Shown in pieces: positions 52,378 to 62,642 of a DNA stretch of 64,000 bases. The notes beneath the pieces are model-generated. The model was not told the origin of the DNA. It saw only the letters and a list, made by a program, of their open reading frames with translations, and did not search any database. A program made the translations under genes and the position numbers. The stretch is from Burkholderia sp. SRS-W-2-2016. GTDB lineage: Bacteria > Pseudomonadota > Gammaproteobacteria > Burkholderiales > Burkholderiaceae. The stretch is taken from NCBI RefSeq assembly GCF_001931485.1, contig NZ_MSDV01000012.1:246721-310720 (forward strand), given 5' to 3'. Position 1 is the first letter of the stretch. Each line of letters starts with the position of its first letter.

Positions 52378-54474
52378 ATGATGAACCGCAGCAAGTCCCA
52401 CTCGAACTCGTCGCGCTGGTCGACCCGGCTGCATTCGGTCGTCACCGCGATCTATCGCAAACGGCCGGTGTGGATGGTGTCGTTCGCGGCGAGCGAGGCG
52501 AATCTGTCCGAGGGCTTGCGGGCCGCGTGCGCATCGACGGCGATGCTCGCGCTCGGCAATCTGCTGCACGATCCGGTGTTCGCGTGGGCCGCGATCGGCG
52601 CGTTCTGGACCTGCCTCGCCGATGCGGCCGGTTCGAATCGCGCGCGCTTCATGTCGATGATGGGCTTCGCGCTGCTGTCCACGCTATGCGGCGGCATTGC
52701 GTCGTTCGCGTCCGCGCAGAGCGCCGCGTTCGCCGCGCTTGCGGTGCTCGCCTTCACGACGCTCGGCGCGTTTGGCCGCATCTGGGGCGCGGCCACCTCG
52801 CAGGTGACGATCCTTGCTGCGACCGCGTGCGTGGTGATGGTCGACCGGCCGATGCACGACATCCGCTCCGGCCTCGCGTTTCTCGGCGTCTATCTGATCG
52901 GCTGTCTGTTCGCGATCGTGTTGAGTCTGACGGTATGGCGTATTCATCCGTTTGCCGCGAGCCGCGCGTCGTTGCGCGCGGTGTATCTGCGTCTTGCCGA
53001 TGTCGCGTTCGATAGCGCGCGCCTCGTCGAACAACGCGCGGCGCCGCGCGAGTGGGCCACGCATGCCGCGCAGTTTCGCGCCGATGCGCGCGCGGCGATC
53101 GAACGTTCACGCGATGCGCTCGCCAACGTGCCCGCGTCGAAAGCGGGCGGCGCGGCCGCGTACGATACGCTGCTCGGCTTGCTGACCGACGGCGAGGCTT
53201 TGTTTGCGTATCTGATCGCGGTTTCCGGCGCGGCGGAGAAAGTGCCGGCGGAGCCGCATCGTTCGCAACGCACTGCGCGTTTGCTGGGTGCGATCGGCGA
53301 AGTACTCAGCGATATCGGCACGGCGGCCGGCGACGCGCGTTGGGAACGTCTCGCGGATTTGCAGGAGCGTTTGCGCCGTTTCGCGCATCGGCTCGAAAGC
53401 GCATTGCTCGAACCGGTGAAGCTGCAATCCGGTTTCGAGCTGGTCGATTTCGCGCCGCGCGAGGTGCACGCCGAAACATGGAGTGCGTGCGTTGCGCGGT
53501 ATGCGACGCGCGCGTGGTCGACGCTGAAGGCGAATCTGTCGTGGCAATCGGTCGGCTTGCGGCATGCGGCGCGCGTCGGCGTGACGACCACTGCTGGCTT
53601 CGTCGTGATTCAGGCGCTCGGTCTGCCGTTCGGCTACTGGGCGACGATGGCGACGCTGCTGATTTTGCAGCCGTCGATTGCGGCGACGTGGCCGCGCAGT
53701 ATCGAGCGGGCGGCGGGCAGTATCGTCGGCGGCGTGCTGGCGGCGGCGATCGGCTACGCGATTCATTCGCCGCTCGGCATTTCGCTCGCGGTGTTTCCGC
53801 TGGTGATGGCGACGATGGCATTGCGGCCGGTCAGCTATAGCCTGTTCGTGCTGTTCCTGACTCCCGCCTTCGTGCTGGTCGCCGACTTCGCGACGCCGGG
53901 CGCCAACGAATTCTCGTTCGCGCTGACGCGGCTCGGCAACAACGTGCTGGGCTGCGTGCTCGCGTTAGTCGCAACATTCGTTCTATGGCCGACGCGCGAG
54001 AAACTCGATCTGCGCGTCTATCTCGGCAACGCGGTGCGCGCGAATCTCGCGTATCTGCGGGCATCGCTCGATGCACCCCGGCACGATAGCAAGGAGATCG
54101 AACAGTTGCGGCGCGCGGCGGGGCTCACCAGCAACAACGCGGAAGAAGCGCTCGGTCGCGTGCGGCTGGAAAAACTCGAAGACTCGATGGCCGATACGGT
54201 GACGCTGACGGTGCTGAGCCTGTTGCGCAGAATGGCCGGGACCGCGACGCAATTGCGGCTAAGCGCGAATCGGCGCGACATGCATTCGGAACTCGACACA
54301 TGGGTCGCGGCGATGAGCGAGGCGATCGAGGCCGCGTTGAACCGGACGCTGGTGACGATGCGGCTGGAGTTGCCGGCGCGCGAGCAGTTGACGTCGCTGG
54401 AAGCGGATGTGGTTGGTGAGCTGGCGCGTATGCATCGGCTGTTGACGGAGCGGATGCGTGAGGCGCGGGGTTAG
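52378..54474 (+). CDS. FUSC-family membrane transporter (aromatic acid/efflux-type)
   Basis: 698 residues with two blocks of five or six helices (about residues 40-185 and 395-535) and long cytoplasmic regions, the FUSC/AaeB/YccS layout. The family core SEGLRAACASTAMLALGNLLHDPVFAWAAIGAFWTCLAD and SVGLRHAARVGVTTTAGFVVIQALGLPFGYWATMATLLILQPSIAATWPRSIERAAGSIVGGVLAAAIG are present. It may export aromatic acids or be involved in fusaric-acid resistance-type efflux, but no MFP/periplasmic partner is adjacent. Start ATG 52378 or 52381; no ribosome site. Its stop overlaps the GIY-YIG gene by 4 bases, tail to tail. Confidence 0.88.
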   Translation: MMNRSKSHSNSSRWSTRLHSVVTAIYRKRPVWMVSFAASEANLSEGLRAACASTAMLALGNLLHDPVFAWAAIGAFWTCLADAAGSNRARFMSMMGFALLSTLCGGIASFASAQSAAFAALAVLAFTTLGAFGRIWGAATSQVTILAATACVVMVDRPMHDIRSGLAFLGVYLIGCLFAIVLSLTVWRIHPFAASRASLRAVYLRLADVAFDSARLVEQRAAPREWATHAAQFRADARAAIERSRDALANVPASKAGGAAAYDTLLGLLTDGEALFAYLIAVSGAAEKVPAEPHRSQRTARLLGAIGEVLSDIGTAAGDARWERLADLQERLRRFAHRLESALLEPVKLQSGFELVDFAPREVHAETWSACVARYATRAWSTLKANLSWQSVGLRHAARVGVTTTAGFVVIQALGLPFGYWATMATLLILQPSIAATWPRSIERAAGSIVGGVLAAAIGYAIHSPLGISLAVFPLVMATMALRPVSYSLFVLFLTPAFVLVADFATPGANEFSFALTRLGNNVLGCVLALVATFVLWPTREKLDLRVYLGNAVRANLAYLRASLDAPRHDSKEIEQLRRAAGLTSNNAEEALGRVRLEKLEDSMADTVTLTVLSLLRRMAGTATQLRLSANRRDMHSELDTWVAAMSEAIEAALNRTLVTMRLELPAREQLTSLEADVVGELARMHRLLTERMREARG

Positions 54475-54818
54475 GGCGAGGCGGGTTTGTCGCCGGCTTC
54501 GGCATCGGTATCTGCTTCGGCTTCAGCATCGGCATCGAGCGCAGCCACCACCGGCAACACCGACTCCAACGAAAACACCCCTGCCGCCAACGCCCACTTA
54601 TCCGCGGGCGTGAGCCGCTTGACCCAGTACTCGGCCTTCGACGCGCTCGACCGGTCCGCCAGCTCGAACGACGCCAACACCCGCACCGGTTTGCGCGAAC
54701 GCGTATAACGCGCGCCGGTGCCGCTCACGTGTTTATCGAAACGCGCGGCGACATCGGTCGCGATACCGGTATAGACGCTGCCGTCCGAGCATTCGAGCAG
54801 ATAAAGAAACCACGCCAT
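54471..54818 (-). CDS. GIY-YIG nuclease-fold protein (UPF0213/YhbQ-like)
   Basis: 115 residues. MAWFLYLLECSDGSVYTGIATDVAARFDKHVSGTGARYTRSRKPVRVLASFELADRSSASKAEYWVKRLTPADKW has the LYxLxxxDGSxYTGIA... form of the GIY-YIG-like UPF0213 family and a conserved Glu near KAEYWVK. These single-domain proteins resemble the UvrC N-terminal nuclease; role in DNA repair or mobile-element processing is unproven. The start at 54818 is chosen because upstream codons are not GIY-YIG sequence. A repetitive Ala/Glu/Asp tail (DADAEAEADTDAEAG) follows. Confidence 0.9.
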   Translation of the reverse strand: MAWFLYLLECSDGSVYTGIATDVAARFDKHVSGTGARYTRSRKPVRVLASFELADRSSASKAEYWVKRLTPADKWALAAGVFSLESVLPVVAALDADAEAEADTDAEAGDKPASP

Positions 54819-54828
54819 AACCGCGCTT

Positions 54829-56055
54829 CTAGCCTTTGAACGGATTGTGTTCGCGCAGCTCGTCCACGTACGCGTGGATGCTGTTCTTTTCGTTGTCGAG
54901 GAAATGGCCGACCGCATCGGCGAAGGCCGGATGCGCGAGCCAGTGCGTCGAGCGCGTCACAGTGGGCAGAAAACCGCGCGCCATCTTGTGCTCGCCCTGA
55001 GCGCCGCCTTCGAATGCGCCGAGCTTTTCCTCGATGCAGAATTCGAGCGGCTGATAGTAAGCGGTTTCGAAGTGCAGACACGGCACGTGTTCGAGTGCGC
55101 CCCAGTAGCGGCCATACAGCGTGCCGCCGTTTTTCTCGTCGCGCTGATAGACGACCAGTGAACTCGCGATCGGCTTGCCCTCGTATTCGGCGATCACGAG
55201 CAGCAGGTTCTCCGGCATCGACGCGCCGATCATCCGGAAGAAATCGAGGTTCAGATACGGACTCGAAAAATGCTCGCGGTAAGTCTGCCGATAGCACTTG
55301 CTGAAGAAACGCCACTCGGCATCGGTAATGTCTTCGCCGCGAATGCGCCGCATCGTAATGCCGGCATCGTGGACCTTGCGACGTTCGGCGCGAATGTTCT
55401 TGCGCTTCTTCTGTTCGAGCGTGGAGAGAAAGTCGTCGAAGTTTCGATAGCCGTCGTTGAGCCAGTGAAACTGCACGCCTTCGCGCTGCATCATGCCGAT
55501 GTCGGTCAGCGCCTCTGCTTCCGTTTGAGTCGGAAACAGTACGTGCAGCGACGACACTTCGGCCTGCTCGGCGAATGCCATCAACGTGGCCGCGAGATGG
55601 CGCAGTGCATGTTCGTTAGTCGACAATAAACGATTGCCCTGTACCGGCGTAAACGGCACCGCGCACAACAGCTTCGGATAGTAGGGCAGGCCGTTGCGTT
55701 TATATGCATCGGCCCACGCCCAGTCGAACACGTACTCGCCGTACGAGTGTCCCTTCAGATAAACGGGCGCGGCCGCCGCGAGCTTGCCGGTGCGCGCGTC
55801 GGTCAGCGTGACGAACTGCGTCGCCCAGCCGGTGTCGGGGACCGCGCACTGGGTCGCGGCGAGCGCGCTCAGAAACTCGTGCCGCAAAAACGGCGTCGGC
55901 TGCGCCTGCGCGGCGAGCAGTGCGTTCCACTCGGCGGCGTCCACCTCGGACGGCGAGGCCAGAATGCCCGTGCGATAATCGATGCGTTGCTGGTTCAATC
56001 TGAATGATTGTTTGCAATGAACGACGCGGCTATCAACAACATGTGGCCGCGTCAT
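54829..56055 (-). CDS. FemAB/GNAT-like peptidoglycan-linked acyltransferase (DUF482 type)
   Basis: About 408 residues of the Acetyltransf_6/FemAB-like double-GNAT fold. Signatures: NALLAAQAQPTPFLRHEFLSAL, GHSYGEYVFDWAWADAYKRNGLPYYPKLLCAVPFTPVQGNRLL, and FDDFLSTLEQKKRKNIRAERRKVHDAGI, with LEHVPCLHFETAYYQPLEFCIEEKLGAFEGGAQGEHKMARGFLPTVTRSTHWLAHPAFADAV near the C-terminus. These proteins are widespread in proteobacteria and usually annotated peptidogalycan biosynthesis/recognition. The N-terminal ~20 residues are uncertain; a TTG start at LNQQRIDYRTG is possible. Ends 11 bases before the GIY-YIG start. Divergent from nadE. Confidence 0.85.
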   Translation of the reverse strand: MTRPHVVDSRVVHCKQSFRLNQQRIDYRTGILASPSEVDAAEWNALLAAQAQPTPFLRHEFLSALAATQCAVPDTGWATQFVTLTDARTGKLAAAAPVYLKGHSYGEYVFDWAWADAYKRNGLPYYPKLLCAVPFTPVQGNRLLSTNEHALRHLAATLMAFAEQAEVSSLHVLFPTQTEAEALTDIGMMQREGVQFHWLNDGYRNFDDFLSTLEQKKRKNIRAERRKVHDAGITMRRIRGEDITDAEWRFFSKCYRQTYREHFSSPYLNLDFFRMIGASMPENLLLVIAEYEGKPIASSLVVYQRDEKNGGTLYGRYWGALEHVPCLHFETAYYQPLEFCIEEKLGAFEGGAQGEHKMARGFLPTVTRSTHWLAHPAFADAVGHFLDNEKNSIHAYVDELREHNPFKG

Positions 56056-56148
56056 TCGTTAAGTTCGTTTATCCGGTTTGTCCAATTCCGTCGCGCCATC
56101 CCAGCCGCGGTATCCGCGAGCCATTGAGGCTTGCCTGTCGATCCTGCC

Positions 56149-57849
56149 ATGAAGACCCGAATCGCTCTTGCTCAAATCAATGTCACCGTCGGCGATTTCG
56201 CCGGCAACGTCGCGAAGATCGTCGCCGCCGCGCGTGCCGCGCACAACGATGGTGCGAAGCTGCTGATCGCGCCTGAACTCGCGCTATCGGGTTATCCGCC
56301 CGAAGATCTGCTGCTGCGTCCCGCGTTCTACACCGCGAGCGCCGCGGCGCTGGCCGATCTCGCCGCGCAATTGAAGCCGTTTAGCGGGTTGCATGTGATC
56401 GTCGGTCATCCGCTGCGCGACGTCGCGCACGCGTCGGCGAACGGCAATGGTAATGCAAACGCGCCGATCGAGCGCGGCGTGCCGCCGGTCGATACGTTCA
56501 ACGCGGCGTCGCTGATCGTCGACGGCGAAGTGAAAGGTACCTATCGCAAGCAGGATCTGCCCAATACCGAAGTGTTCGACGAGAAGCGCTACTTCGCGGC
56601 GGACCCGCAGCCGTTCGTGTTCGAACTCGACGGCATCAAATACGGCGTGGTGATCTGCGAGGACGCATGGCATGCGTCGGCCGCGCAGATGGCGAAGGCG
56701 GCCGGCGCGCAAGTACTGCTGATTCCGAACGGCTCGCCGTATCACCTGAACAAGGAAGCGGTGCGCTTCGACATCCTGCGCGCGCGGATTCGCGAGACCG
56801 GCATTCCGATGGTCTATGTGAACATGGTCGGCGGCCAGGACGAACTGGTGTTCGACGGCGGCTCCTTCGTGCTCGATGCACAGGGTGAACTGGTCGCGAA
56901 GCTCGCGCAGTTCGAGGAAACCACGGCGATCGTCGAGTTCGAAAACGGCAAGCCGCTGGCGGCCGAGATCGCGCCGGAGCAGTCGATCGAAGCGCAGGTG
57001 TACGCGGCGCTCGTAATGGGCGTGCGCGACTACATCGGCAAGAACGGTTTCCCCGGCGCGTTGATCGGTTTGTCGGGCGGCGTGGATTCCGCGCTTGTTC
57101 TGGCTGTGGCTTGCGATGCGCTCGGCGCCGACAAGGTGCGCGCGGTGATGATGCCGTCGCGCTATACCGCCGATATCTCCACCACCGACGCCGCCGAGAT
57201 GGCGCGCCGCGTCGGCGTGCGCTACGACGAAATCGCGATCGCGCCGATGTTCGACGCGTTCCGCGGCTCGCTCGCGCAAGAGTTCGCGGGCCGCGCGGAA
57301 GACGCGACGGAGGAGAACATCCAGGCGCGTATTCGCGGCACGCTGCTGATGGCGCTGTCGAACAAGTTCGGCTCGATCGTGCTGACCACTGGCAACAAGA
57401 GCGAGATGGCGGTCGGCTACTGCACGCTGTATGGCGATATGGCCGGCGGCTTCGCGGTGATCAAGGACATTGCCAAAACACTGGTGTACCGGCTGTGCCA
57501 CTACCGCAACGCAGCCACCACGTTCGCGACGCGCGACCCGATCCCCGATCGGATTCTGACGCGCGCGCCGTCGGCGGAGTTGCGCGAGAACCAGACCGAT
57601 CAGGACAGCCTGCCCGAATACGACGTGCTCGACGCGATCATGCGCATGTACATGGAAGAGGATCGCTCGCTCGCGGAAATCATCGCGGCCGGCTACGCGG
57701 TCGACGACGTGAAGCGCGTCACGCGTCTGATCAAGATCAACGAGTACAAGCGTCGCCAGGCGCCGATCGGCATTCGCGTCACGCATCGCGCGTTCGGTCG
57801 CGACTGGCGTTATCCGATTACGTCGCGCTATACCGAGCCGGTGGAGTGA
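56149..57849 (+). CDS. nadE: Glutamine-hydrolysing NAD+ synthase
   Basis: 566 residues with both domains: an N-terminal nitrilase-type glutaminase (LLIAPELALSGYPPEDLLLR, catalytic Glu; RKQDLPN, Lys; KYGVVICEDAWH, Cys) and a C-terminal NAD synthetase with the P-loop GLSGGVDSALVLAVA and TTGNKSEMAVGYCTLYGDMAGGFAVIKDIAKT. It amidates nicotinate adenine dinucleotide to NAD+ with Gln as N donor. Start ATG 56149 gives MKTRIALAQINVTVGDF. A glnB gene follows 175 bases later, so an N-related pair is likely but not necessarily one operon. Confidence 0.97.
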   Translation: MKTRIALAQINVTVGDFAGNVAKIVAAARAAHNDGAKLLIAPELALSGYPPEDLLLRPAFYTASAAALADLAAQLKPFSGLHVIVGHPLRDVAHASANGNGNANAPIERGVPPVDTFNAASLIVDGEVKGTYRKQDLPNTEVFDEKRYFAADPQPFVFELDGIKYGVVICEDAWHASAAQMAKAAGAQVLLIPNGSPYHLNKEAVRFDILRARIRETGIPMVYVNMVGGQDELVFDGGSFVLDAQGELVAKLAQFEETTAIVEFENGKPLAAEIAPEQSIEAQVYAALVMGVRDYIGKNGFPGALIGLSGGVDSALVLAVACDALGADKVRAVMMPSRYTADISTTDAAEMARRVGVRYDEIAIAPMFDAFRGSLAQEFAGRAEDATEENIQARIRGTLLMALSNKFGSIVLTTGNKSEMAVGYCTLYGDMAGGFAVIKDIAKTLVYRLCHYRNAATTFATRDPIPDRILTRAPSAELRENQTDQDSLPEYDVLDAIMRMYMEEDRSLAEIIAAGYAVDDVKRVTRLIKINEYKRRQAPIGIRVTHRAFGRDWRYPITSRYTEPVE

Positions 57850-57888
57850 GACACGGCGGCGAAATAGTTGCCGCGATGCGCCGCGTGA

Positions 57889-58362
<474 letters not shown>

Positions 58363-58428
58363 GCGGATCGGAGAAGGGCAGCGCACCGCAACGGTGCGCG
58401 ACGTGCATCGAGAAACTGCACGCCCAAT

Positions 58429-58464
58429 AAAAAACGGTGCAATACCCTTGCGGATATTGCACCG
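58429..58464 (-). terminator. Intrinsic terminator for the porin gene
   Basis: On the minus strand CGGTGCAATA-TCCGCAAGGG-TATTGCACCG followed by TTTTTTATTG; it lies ~90 bases after the porin stop. An additional hairpin CCCCGAGGG-TCACG-CCCTCGGGG (58519-58541) sits between the stop and this terminator. Confidence 0.88.
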
Positions 58465-58552
58465 ATACGCGCCTCTCGCAGCAGCGTGAAAAAGATTCTC
58501 TTGGAGAATTCTGTATTACGCCCCGAGGGTCACGCCCTCGGGGAACACCCGC

Positions 58553-59710
58553 TTAGAACGAGTGCTGGATACCAGCGTACACGCCGGTTTGCTGACGGCC
58601 TTGCAGCGGGTTGTCCGTTGCGACGCCATTGCCGGCGTTGTTCGCGTTCAGACCGAAGTTCGCGGCACGGCTGTTACGCACGGTCGCTGCCTGCAGGTCG
58701 AGCAGCGTGCGCTTCGACAGGTTGTACGAACCGCCAACCGTGTAGATCGTCGCATTGCCCGCGCCGTTGTTGCCGTTCACGTGGTAGACCGCCGCGATCA
58801 GTGCAGCAGCCGGCGTTGCCTGCCACGTCACACCGCCCCATTCGTGATCGAGCGTGGTCGGCTGACCGTAGACGCCGCCGGTTGCGCCTGCCGAACGGAC
58901 TGCCTGGTAAGCCGCCTGGATCTTGAACTGGCCGAGGAACACGTTCACGAGAGCCGAGTACTCGCGCGATGCCGAGAACACGCCGTTGCCGGTGTTAGCC
59001 GTATTGACGCCGCCGTTGGCGACATTGCCGCCCCACAGACCGCCGGTCGTCGGGTTGCGGATTTCGTCGTACAGACCGCGGATCTGGAACAGCGAGTTCG
59101 TGTAGGTGACCTGAGCGCCGGCTTCGCGACCTTGTGCGGTCGTGCCGTTGCCGTTCCAGCTCGTCGCGTTCGACAGCGCGTATTGACCGTAGAAGTCAAA
59201 GCCTGCGATCTTCGGCGACTGGTACGCGAAGTTGTTGCTCGACTGCGGCCAGTTGCGGCCACGCACGAGCGATGCCGACGACCACGACGATTGACCGAAC
59301 GGGTCGAAGTCCCACACGCCGTTCGAGATGAAGAGCATGCGGCCCATCGTGAACGTACCGTACTGTGCGTTCGACAGACCGACCGTTGCCCAACGATTGA
59401 AGAGACCGCCGCCGCCCGGGCCCTGGCCCGTCATCGTGTTGAACGAGCCTTCCAACTGGAACAGCACCTTGTTGCCGGCGCCGATGTCTTCGACACCCTT
59501 CAAGCCCCACAGGCTGGTGCCCCAGTCGCCGCTTTCAGCCTTGAAGCGGTTGCCCGAGTTGGTGGCCGAGCCGGCCGCGTTGGGGTTGGTCGGAACGCCC
59601 GACATGTACTCGAGGCCCGCATCCAGACGGCCGTACAGCGTCACGCTGCTTTGAGCGTGTGCAACAACGCCGGCGGACATCAGCGCAGCGGCGAGCAATG
59701 CTTTCTTCAT
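58553..59710 (-). CDS. Gram-negative trimeric porin (OmpC/Omp38-like)
   Basis: 385 residues. The signal peptide MKKALLAAALMSAGVVAHAQ is followed by SSVTLYGRLDAGLEYMSGV, the classic beta-proteobacterial porin N-terminus. Later come the loop 3-like region (GGGGLFNRWATVGLSNAQYGTFTMGR) and the C-terminal QQTGVYAGIQHSF, ending in Phe as needed for BAM insertion. It forms a general diffusion channel for small solutes in the outer membrane. GGAGGAGAAG precedes ATG 59710, so the in-frame ATG 12 bases upstream is not preferred. Its expression usually responds to osmolarity; an inverted repeat (59945-59987) upstream could be a regulatory site. Confidence 0.93.
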   Translation of the reverse strand: MKKALLAAALMSAGVVAHAQSSVTLYGRLDAGLEYMSGVPTNPNAAGSATNSGNRFKAESGDWGTSLWGLKGVEDIGAGNKVLFQLEGSFNTMTGQGPGGGGLFNRWATVGLSNAQYGTFTMGRMLFISNGVWDFDPFGQSSWSSASLVRGRNWPQSSNNFAYQSPKIAGFDFYGQYALSNATSWNGNGTTAQGREAGAQVTYTNSLFQIRGLYDEIRNPTTGGLWGGNVANGGVNTANTGNGVFSASREYSALVNVFLGQFKIQAAYQAVRSAGATGGVYGQPTTLDHEWGGVTWQATPAAALIAAVYHVNGNNGAGNATIYTVGGSYNLSKRTLLDLQAATVRNSRAANFGLNANNAGNGVATDNPLQGRQQTGVYAGIQHSF

Positions 59711-60241
59711 CTTCTCCTCCATACCCTGTCAAAAAGTGAAACCCAGTACTGCGAGTGGTGTTCGGACGCGATCTGCACCGAACAGAAAGCGGTACCAAGG
59801 GAGAGTTGGCGGGTGGATAGGGTCTCCTGCCGTGACGCGTAGCGTTGCGCTTTCCCCGCGTCTTGCCGATCCCTCGCCGACCGGTTCTCCTCGTTGCTTT
59901 GAAGTGAAACTACTTTTAATCAACTTTGTTTTGCTACTTTGGTTACCAATTTATCAAAAATAACTTTAACTGGGAGAAGAAATTGGTAGCCCTTCCACTC
60001 GGTGTCGCCAAATTGCAATACCAATGTGCGCCGGGACCCGCCGCGGTCCCCCGGAAAATCGCGCAACGCCTTGTCCGACAAGGGATTCAGGGCCTGTAAG
60101 GGGTCGTATTAAGGATTGCCACTATTGACGATTCAAAAGCGGCGGGTTAGGGCGTAAAAGAGGGTGAAAAGCCCGTCTGGAGGGGCTTTTAGGGGGCTTT
60201 GGCGCGTTTCGTGACAGCGCGAGGAGAGGCGGCGGGACAAT
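59711..60241. promoter_or_regulatory. Porin upstream region with an 8-bp inverted repeat and a bidirectional hairpin
   Basis: The ~530-base gap between the divergent porin and convergent-side hisP holds ACCAATTT (59945-59952) and AAATTGGT (59980-59987), a perfect inverted repeat 28 bases apart in an AT-rich stretch that probably contains the porin promoter and OmpR-like sites. Near hisP, AAAAGCCC-GTCTGGAG-GGGCTTTT (60167-60190) forms a hairpin with T on both sides. No gene was found. Confidence 0.45.
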
Positions 60242-60265
60242 AAAAAAGGCGCTCGTAAGCGCCTT
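60242..60265 (-). terminator. Intrinsic terminator of the argT-hisQMP operon
   Basis: On the minus strand AAGGCGCT-TACG-AGCGCCTT then TTTTATT. It follows the hisP stop by 64 bases. Confidence 0.9.
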
Positions 60266-60328
60266 GTAAAACTACATTGACTACATTTTCGACGCGGCCA
60301 AATATTAACTGACCGGGCGGTAATTTTA

Positions 60329-61108
60329 TTATTTGAGACTGCCCGACAAAAACTGCTTCAGGCGTTCGCTCTTCGTATTGCGGAATACTTCGTCGGGATG
60401 GCCTTCTTCCTCGACGCGGCCCTGGTGCAGAAACATCACGTGGTTCGACACGTTGCGCGCAAAACCCATTTCGTGGGTCACGACGATCATCGTGCGGCCT
60501 TCTTCGGCGAGCTTTTGCATCACCTTCAGCACTTCACCGACGAGTTCCGGGTCGAGCGCGGAAGTCGGTTCGTCGAACAGCATCACGTCGGGATGCATCG
60601 CCAGTGCGCGCGCAATCGCGACACGCTGCTGCTGGCCGCCCGACAGATGCGACGGGTACTGCTTTTCGAGGCGCGGCGCGAGACCGACCTTCTCCAGATA
60701 TTCGCGCGCGCGGTCTTCCGCTTCCTTGCGCTTCAGACCGAGCACGTGAACCGGTGCCTCGACGATGTTTTCGAGCACCGTCATGTGCGACCACAGATTG
60801 AAGTGCTGGAACACCATCGCGAGCTTGGTGCGCACGCGCTGCAACTGCTTCGGGTCCGACACGCGCAGCGCGCCGTCTTTCGCCGTCTGGGTCCGCACTT
60901 CCTCGCCGTCGACGAAGATACGCCCGGCGTTCGGCTGTTCGAGAAAGTTGATGCAGCGGAGCATCGTGCTCTTGCCCGAGCCGGACGAACCGATCACGCT
61001 GATCACGTCGCCGGCATTGGCTTTCAGCGACACGCCCTTGAGGACTTCGTTATCGCCGTACTTTTTATGAAGGTCGTCGACGACGAGCTTCTGCTTCATG
61101 GAATTCAT
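60329..61108 (-). CDS. hisP: Basic amino acid ABC transporter ATPase
   Basis: 259 residues. Walker [11 protein letters not shown]-loop FQHFNLW, signature [16 protein letters not shown], Walker [15 protein letters not shown] and the H-loop VVTHEMGFA are intact. The sequence [34 protein letters not shown] and [21 protein letters not shown] are typical of HisP/ArtP/GlnQ group ATPases. Start ATG 61108 with AAGGA upstream; ATG 61099 also possible. Last gene of the four-gene operon and likely partner of HisQM. Confidence 0.95.
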   Translation of the reverse strand: MNSMKQKLVVDDLHKKYGDNEVLKGVSLKANAGDVISVIGSSGSGKSTMLRCINFLEQPNAGRIFVDGEEVRTQTAKDGALRVSDPKQLQRVRTKLAMVFQHFNLWSHMTVLENIVEAPVHVLGLKRKEAEDRAREYLEKVGLAPRLEKQYPSHLSGGQQQRVAIARALAMHPDVMLFDEPTSALDPELVGEVLKVMQKLAEEGRTMIVVTHEMGFARNVSNHVMFLHQGRVEEEGHPDEVFRNTKSERLKQFLSGSLK

Positions 61109-61154
61109 CACGATCCTTGATCGGCTGGCACGCCCGCGAGGCGTGTGGTCCGGG

Positions 61155-61868
61155 TTACTTGCCTTGCGGTCGCAGATAAGCGAGCCAGCGGCGCTCGGCG
61201 CGGCGGAACAGCCACACCAGCGCGAAAGAAATGCACAGATACAGCAGCGCGGCGATGCCGAACGCGTTGAACGATTGGTACGTGGCCGAGTTCACGTCGC
61301 GCGCGATCTTCAGGATGTCCGGCACGGTGGCCGTGAACGCGACGGTGGTCGCGTGCAGCATCAGGATCACTTCGTTGCTGTAGTAGGGCAGTGCGCGGCG
61401 CAATGCCGACGGCAGAATCACGCGCCGGTACAGCGTGAACGACGACATCCCGTACGCGCGCGCCGCTTCGATCTCGCCGTATGGCGTCGCCTTGATCGCG
61501 CCGGCGAAAATCTCGGTGGTGTACGCGCAGGTATTGAGCGTGAACGCGAGCAGCGTGCAGTGCATGCCGTCGCGGAAGAACGCGTTGGTCAGCTCGTTGT
61601 TGCGGATCATCTCGAGGCTGTAGAGGCCCGTGTAGCACAGCAGCAGCTGCACGTAGAGCGGGGTGCCGCGGAAGATATACGTATAGAGCCAGACGAGCCG
61701 CGACAGCCATTTCTTCTTCGACACCCGCGCGACCGCGAGCGGTATCGACAGACAGAAGCCCAGGCCGATCGACACCACCAGCAGCCACATCGTGATCGCG
61801 ACGCCGGTGAAGCGATAGCCGTCGGTGAACAGATAGTTGCGCCAGTACTGCTGAATGATCTCAATCAT
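61155..61868 (-). CDS. hisM: Basic amino acid ABC transporter permease HisM
   Basis: 237 residues starting [28 protein letters not shown]. About five membrane helices; the binding-protein-dependent transport EAA-like loop is [38 protein letters not shown]. The N-terminal form is typical of HisM, with YRxTGxAxTxWLLVVSI. Its start overlaps the end of hisQ by 4 bases. It pairs with HisQ in the inner membrane. Confidence 0.94.
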   Translation of the reverse strand: MIEIIQQYWRNYLFTDGYRFTGVAITMWLLVVSIGLGFCLSIPLAVARVSKKKWLSRLVWLYTYIFRGTPLYVQLLLCYTGLYSLEMIRNNELTNAFFRDGMHCTLLAFTLNTCAYTTEIFAGAIKATPYGEIEAARAYGMSSFTLYRRVILPSALRRALPYYSNEVILMLHATTVAFTATVPDILKIARDVNSATYQSFNAFGIAALLYLCISFALVWLFRRAERRWLAYLRPQGK

Positions 61869-62554
61869 AGATCCGCCTTTCGCACGCCGGTCGAATAACG
61901 CTTTTCGAGGTACATCAGCACGAAGTTCGACACTGTGGTGATGACGAGATAGATCGCGCCGGCCAGCAGCGTGAAGAAGAAGAACCGCAGCGTGCCCTTG
62001 CCGGCATCCTGCGAGGCCTTGACGACGTCGGCCAGACCGATGATCGACACCAGCGCGGTCGCTTTCACCATCACCTGCCAGTTGTTGCCGATGCCGGGCA
62101 GCGCGAAGCGCATCATCTGCGGGAACATGATGCGCGTGAACACCTGCCAGTTGGTCATCCCATAGGCCGCGCCCGCTTCGAGCTGGCCGCGCGGCACCGC
62201 GAGGAACGCGCCGCGGAAGGTCTCGGTGAAATACGCGCCGTAGATGAAACCGAGCACCGCGACACCGGCCACGAACGGATCGATATCGATCTGATCCCAG
62301 CCGAGCGCGTCGGTCAGGTTGTTCAGCCAGATCTGGATGCTGTAGAACAGCAGCAGCATCAGCACCAGGTCGGGCACGCCGCGCACGAGTGTCGTGTAGA
62401 CGGTGCCGACGCCGTTGGAGACGCGGTTTTTCGACAGTTTCGCCGCCGCGCCGAGCAGGCCCAGCACGAAGGCGAGCACCAGCGACAGCACCGCCAGCTT
62501 GACGGTTGCCCAGGTGCCGCTGAGAAGCAGCGGGCCGTAGCCTTGAAGGAACAT
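61865..62554 (-). CDS. hisQ: Basic amino acid ABC transporter permease HisQ
   Basis: 229 residues starting MFLQGYGPLLLSGTWATVKLAVLSLVLAFVLGLLGA. The loop EAGAAYGMTNWQVFTRIMFPQMMRFALPGIGNNWQVM is the EAA-type motif contacting the ATPase. TLVRGVPDLVLMLLLFYSIQIWLNN is the conserved helix after the RGxP motif of this subfamily. 277 bases separate it from argT; that gap has a GC-rich hairpin that may separate levels of ArgT from those of the membrane parts. Confidence 0.94.
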   Translation of the reverse strand: MFLQGYGPLLLSGTWATVKLAVLSLVLAFVLGLLGAAAKLSKNRVSNGVGTVYTTLVRGVPDLVLMLLLFYSIQIWLNNLTDALGWDQIDIDPFVAGVAVLGFIYGAYFTETFRGAFLAVPRGQLEAGAAYGMTNWQVFTRIMFPQMMRFALPGIGNNWQVMVKATALVSIIGLADVVKASQDAGKGTLRFFFFTLLAGAIYLVITTVSNFVLMYLEKRYSTGVRKADL

Positions 62555-62621
62555 AGGTAGTCCTTGACGATGCGCTGTTCGCGCACCGCGAAAGACGCGG
62601 CCCGTGTTGCGCCGCGTTTAG

Positions 62622-62642
62622 CCGCGAGCGTTCGGCTCGCGG
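62622..62642 (-). other. Intercistronic stem-loop between argT and hisQ
   Basis: CCGCGAGC-GTTCG-GCTCGCGG, a perfect 8-bp stem with a 5-base loop in a 277-base non-coding gap. REP hairpins in the same place in enteric hisJ-hisQ raise the level of the binding protein; this one likely plays the same role by protecting the argT 3' end. Confidence 0.5.

Noticed and set aside
59945..59987. OmpR-binding sites upstream of the porin
   Set aside because: The dyad is real, but no sequence matching a specific OmpR consensus could be confirmed by eye; described only as an inverted repeat.
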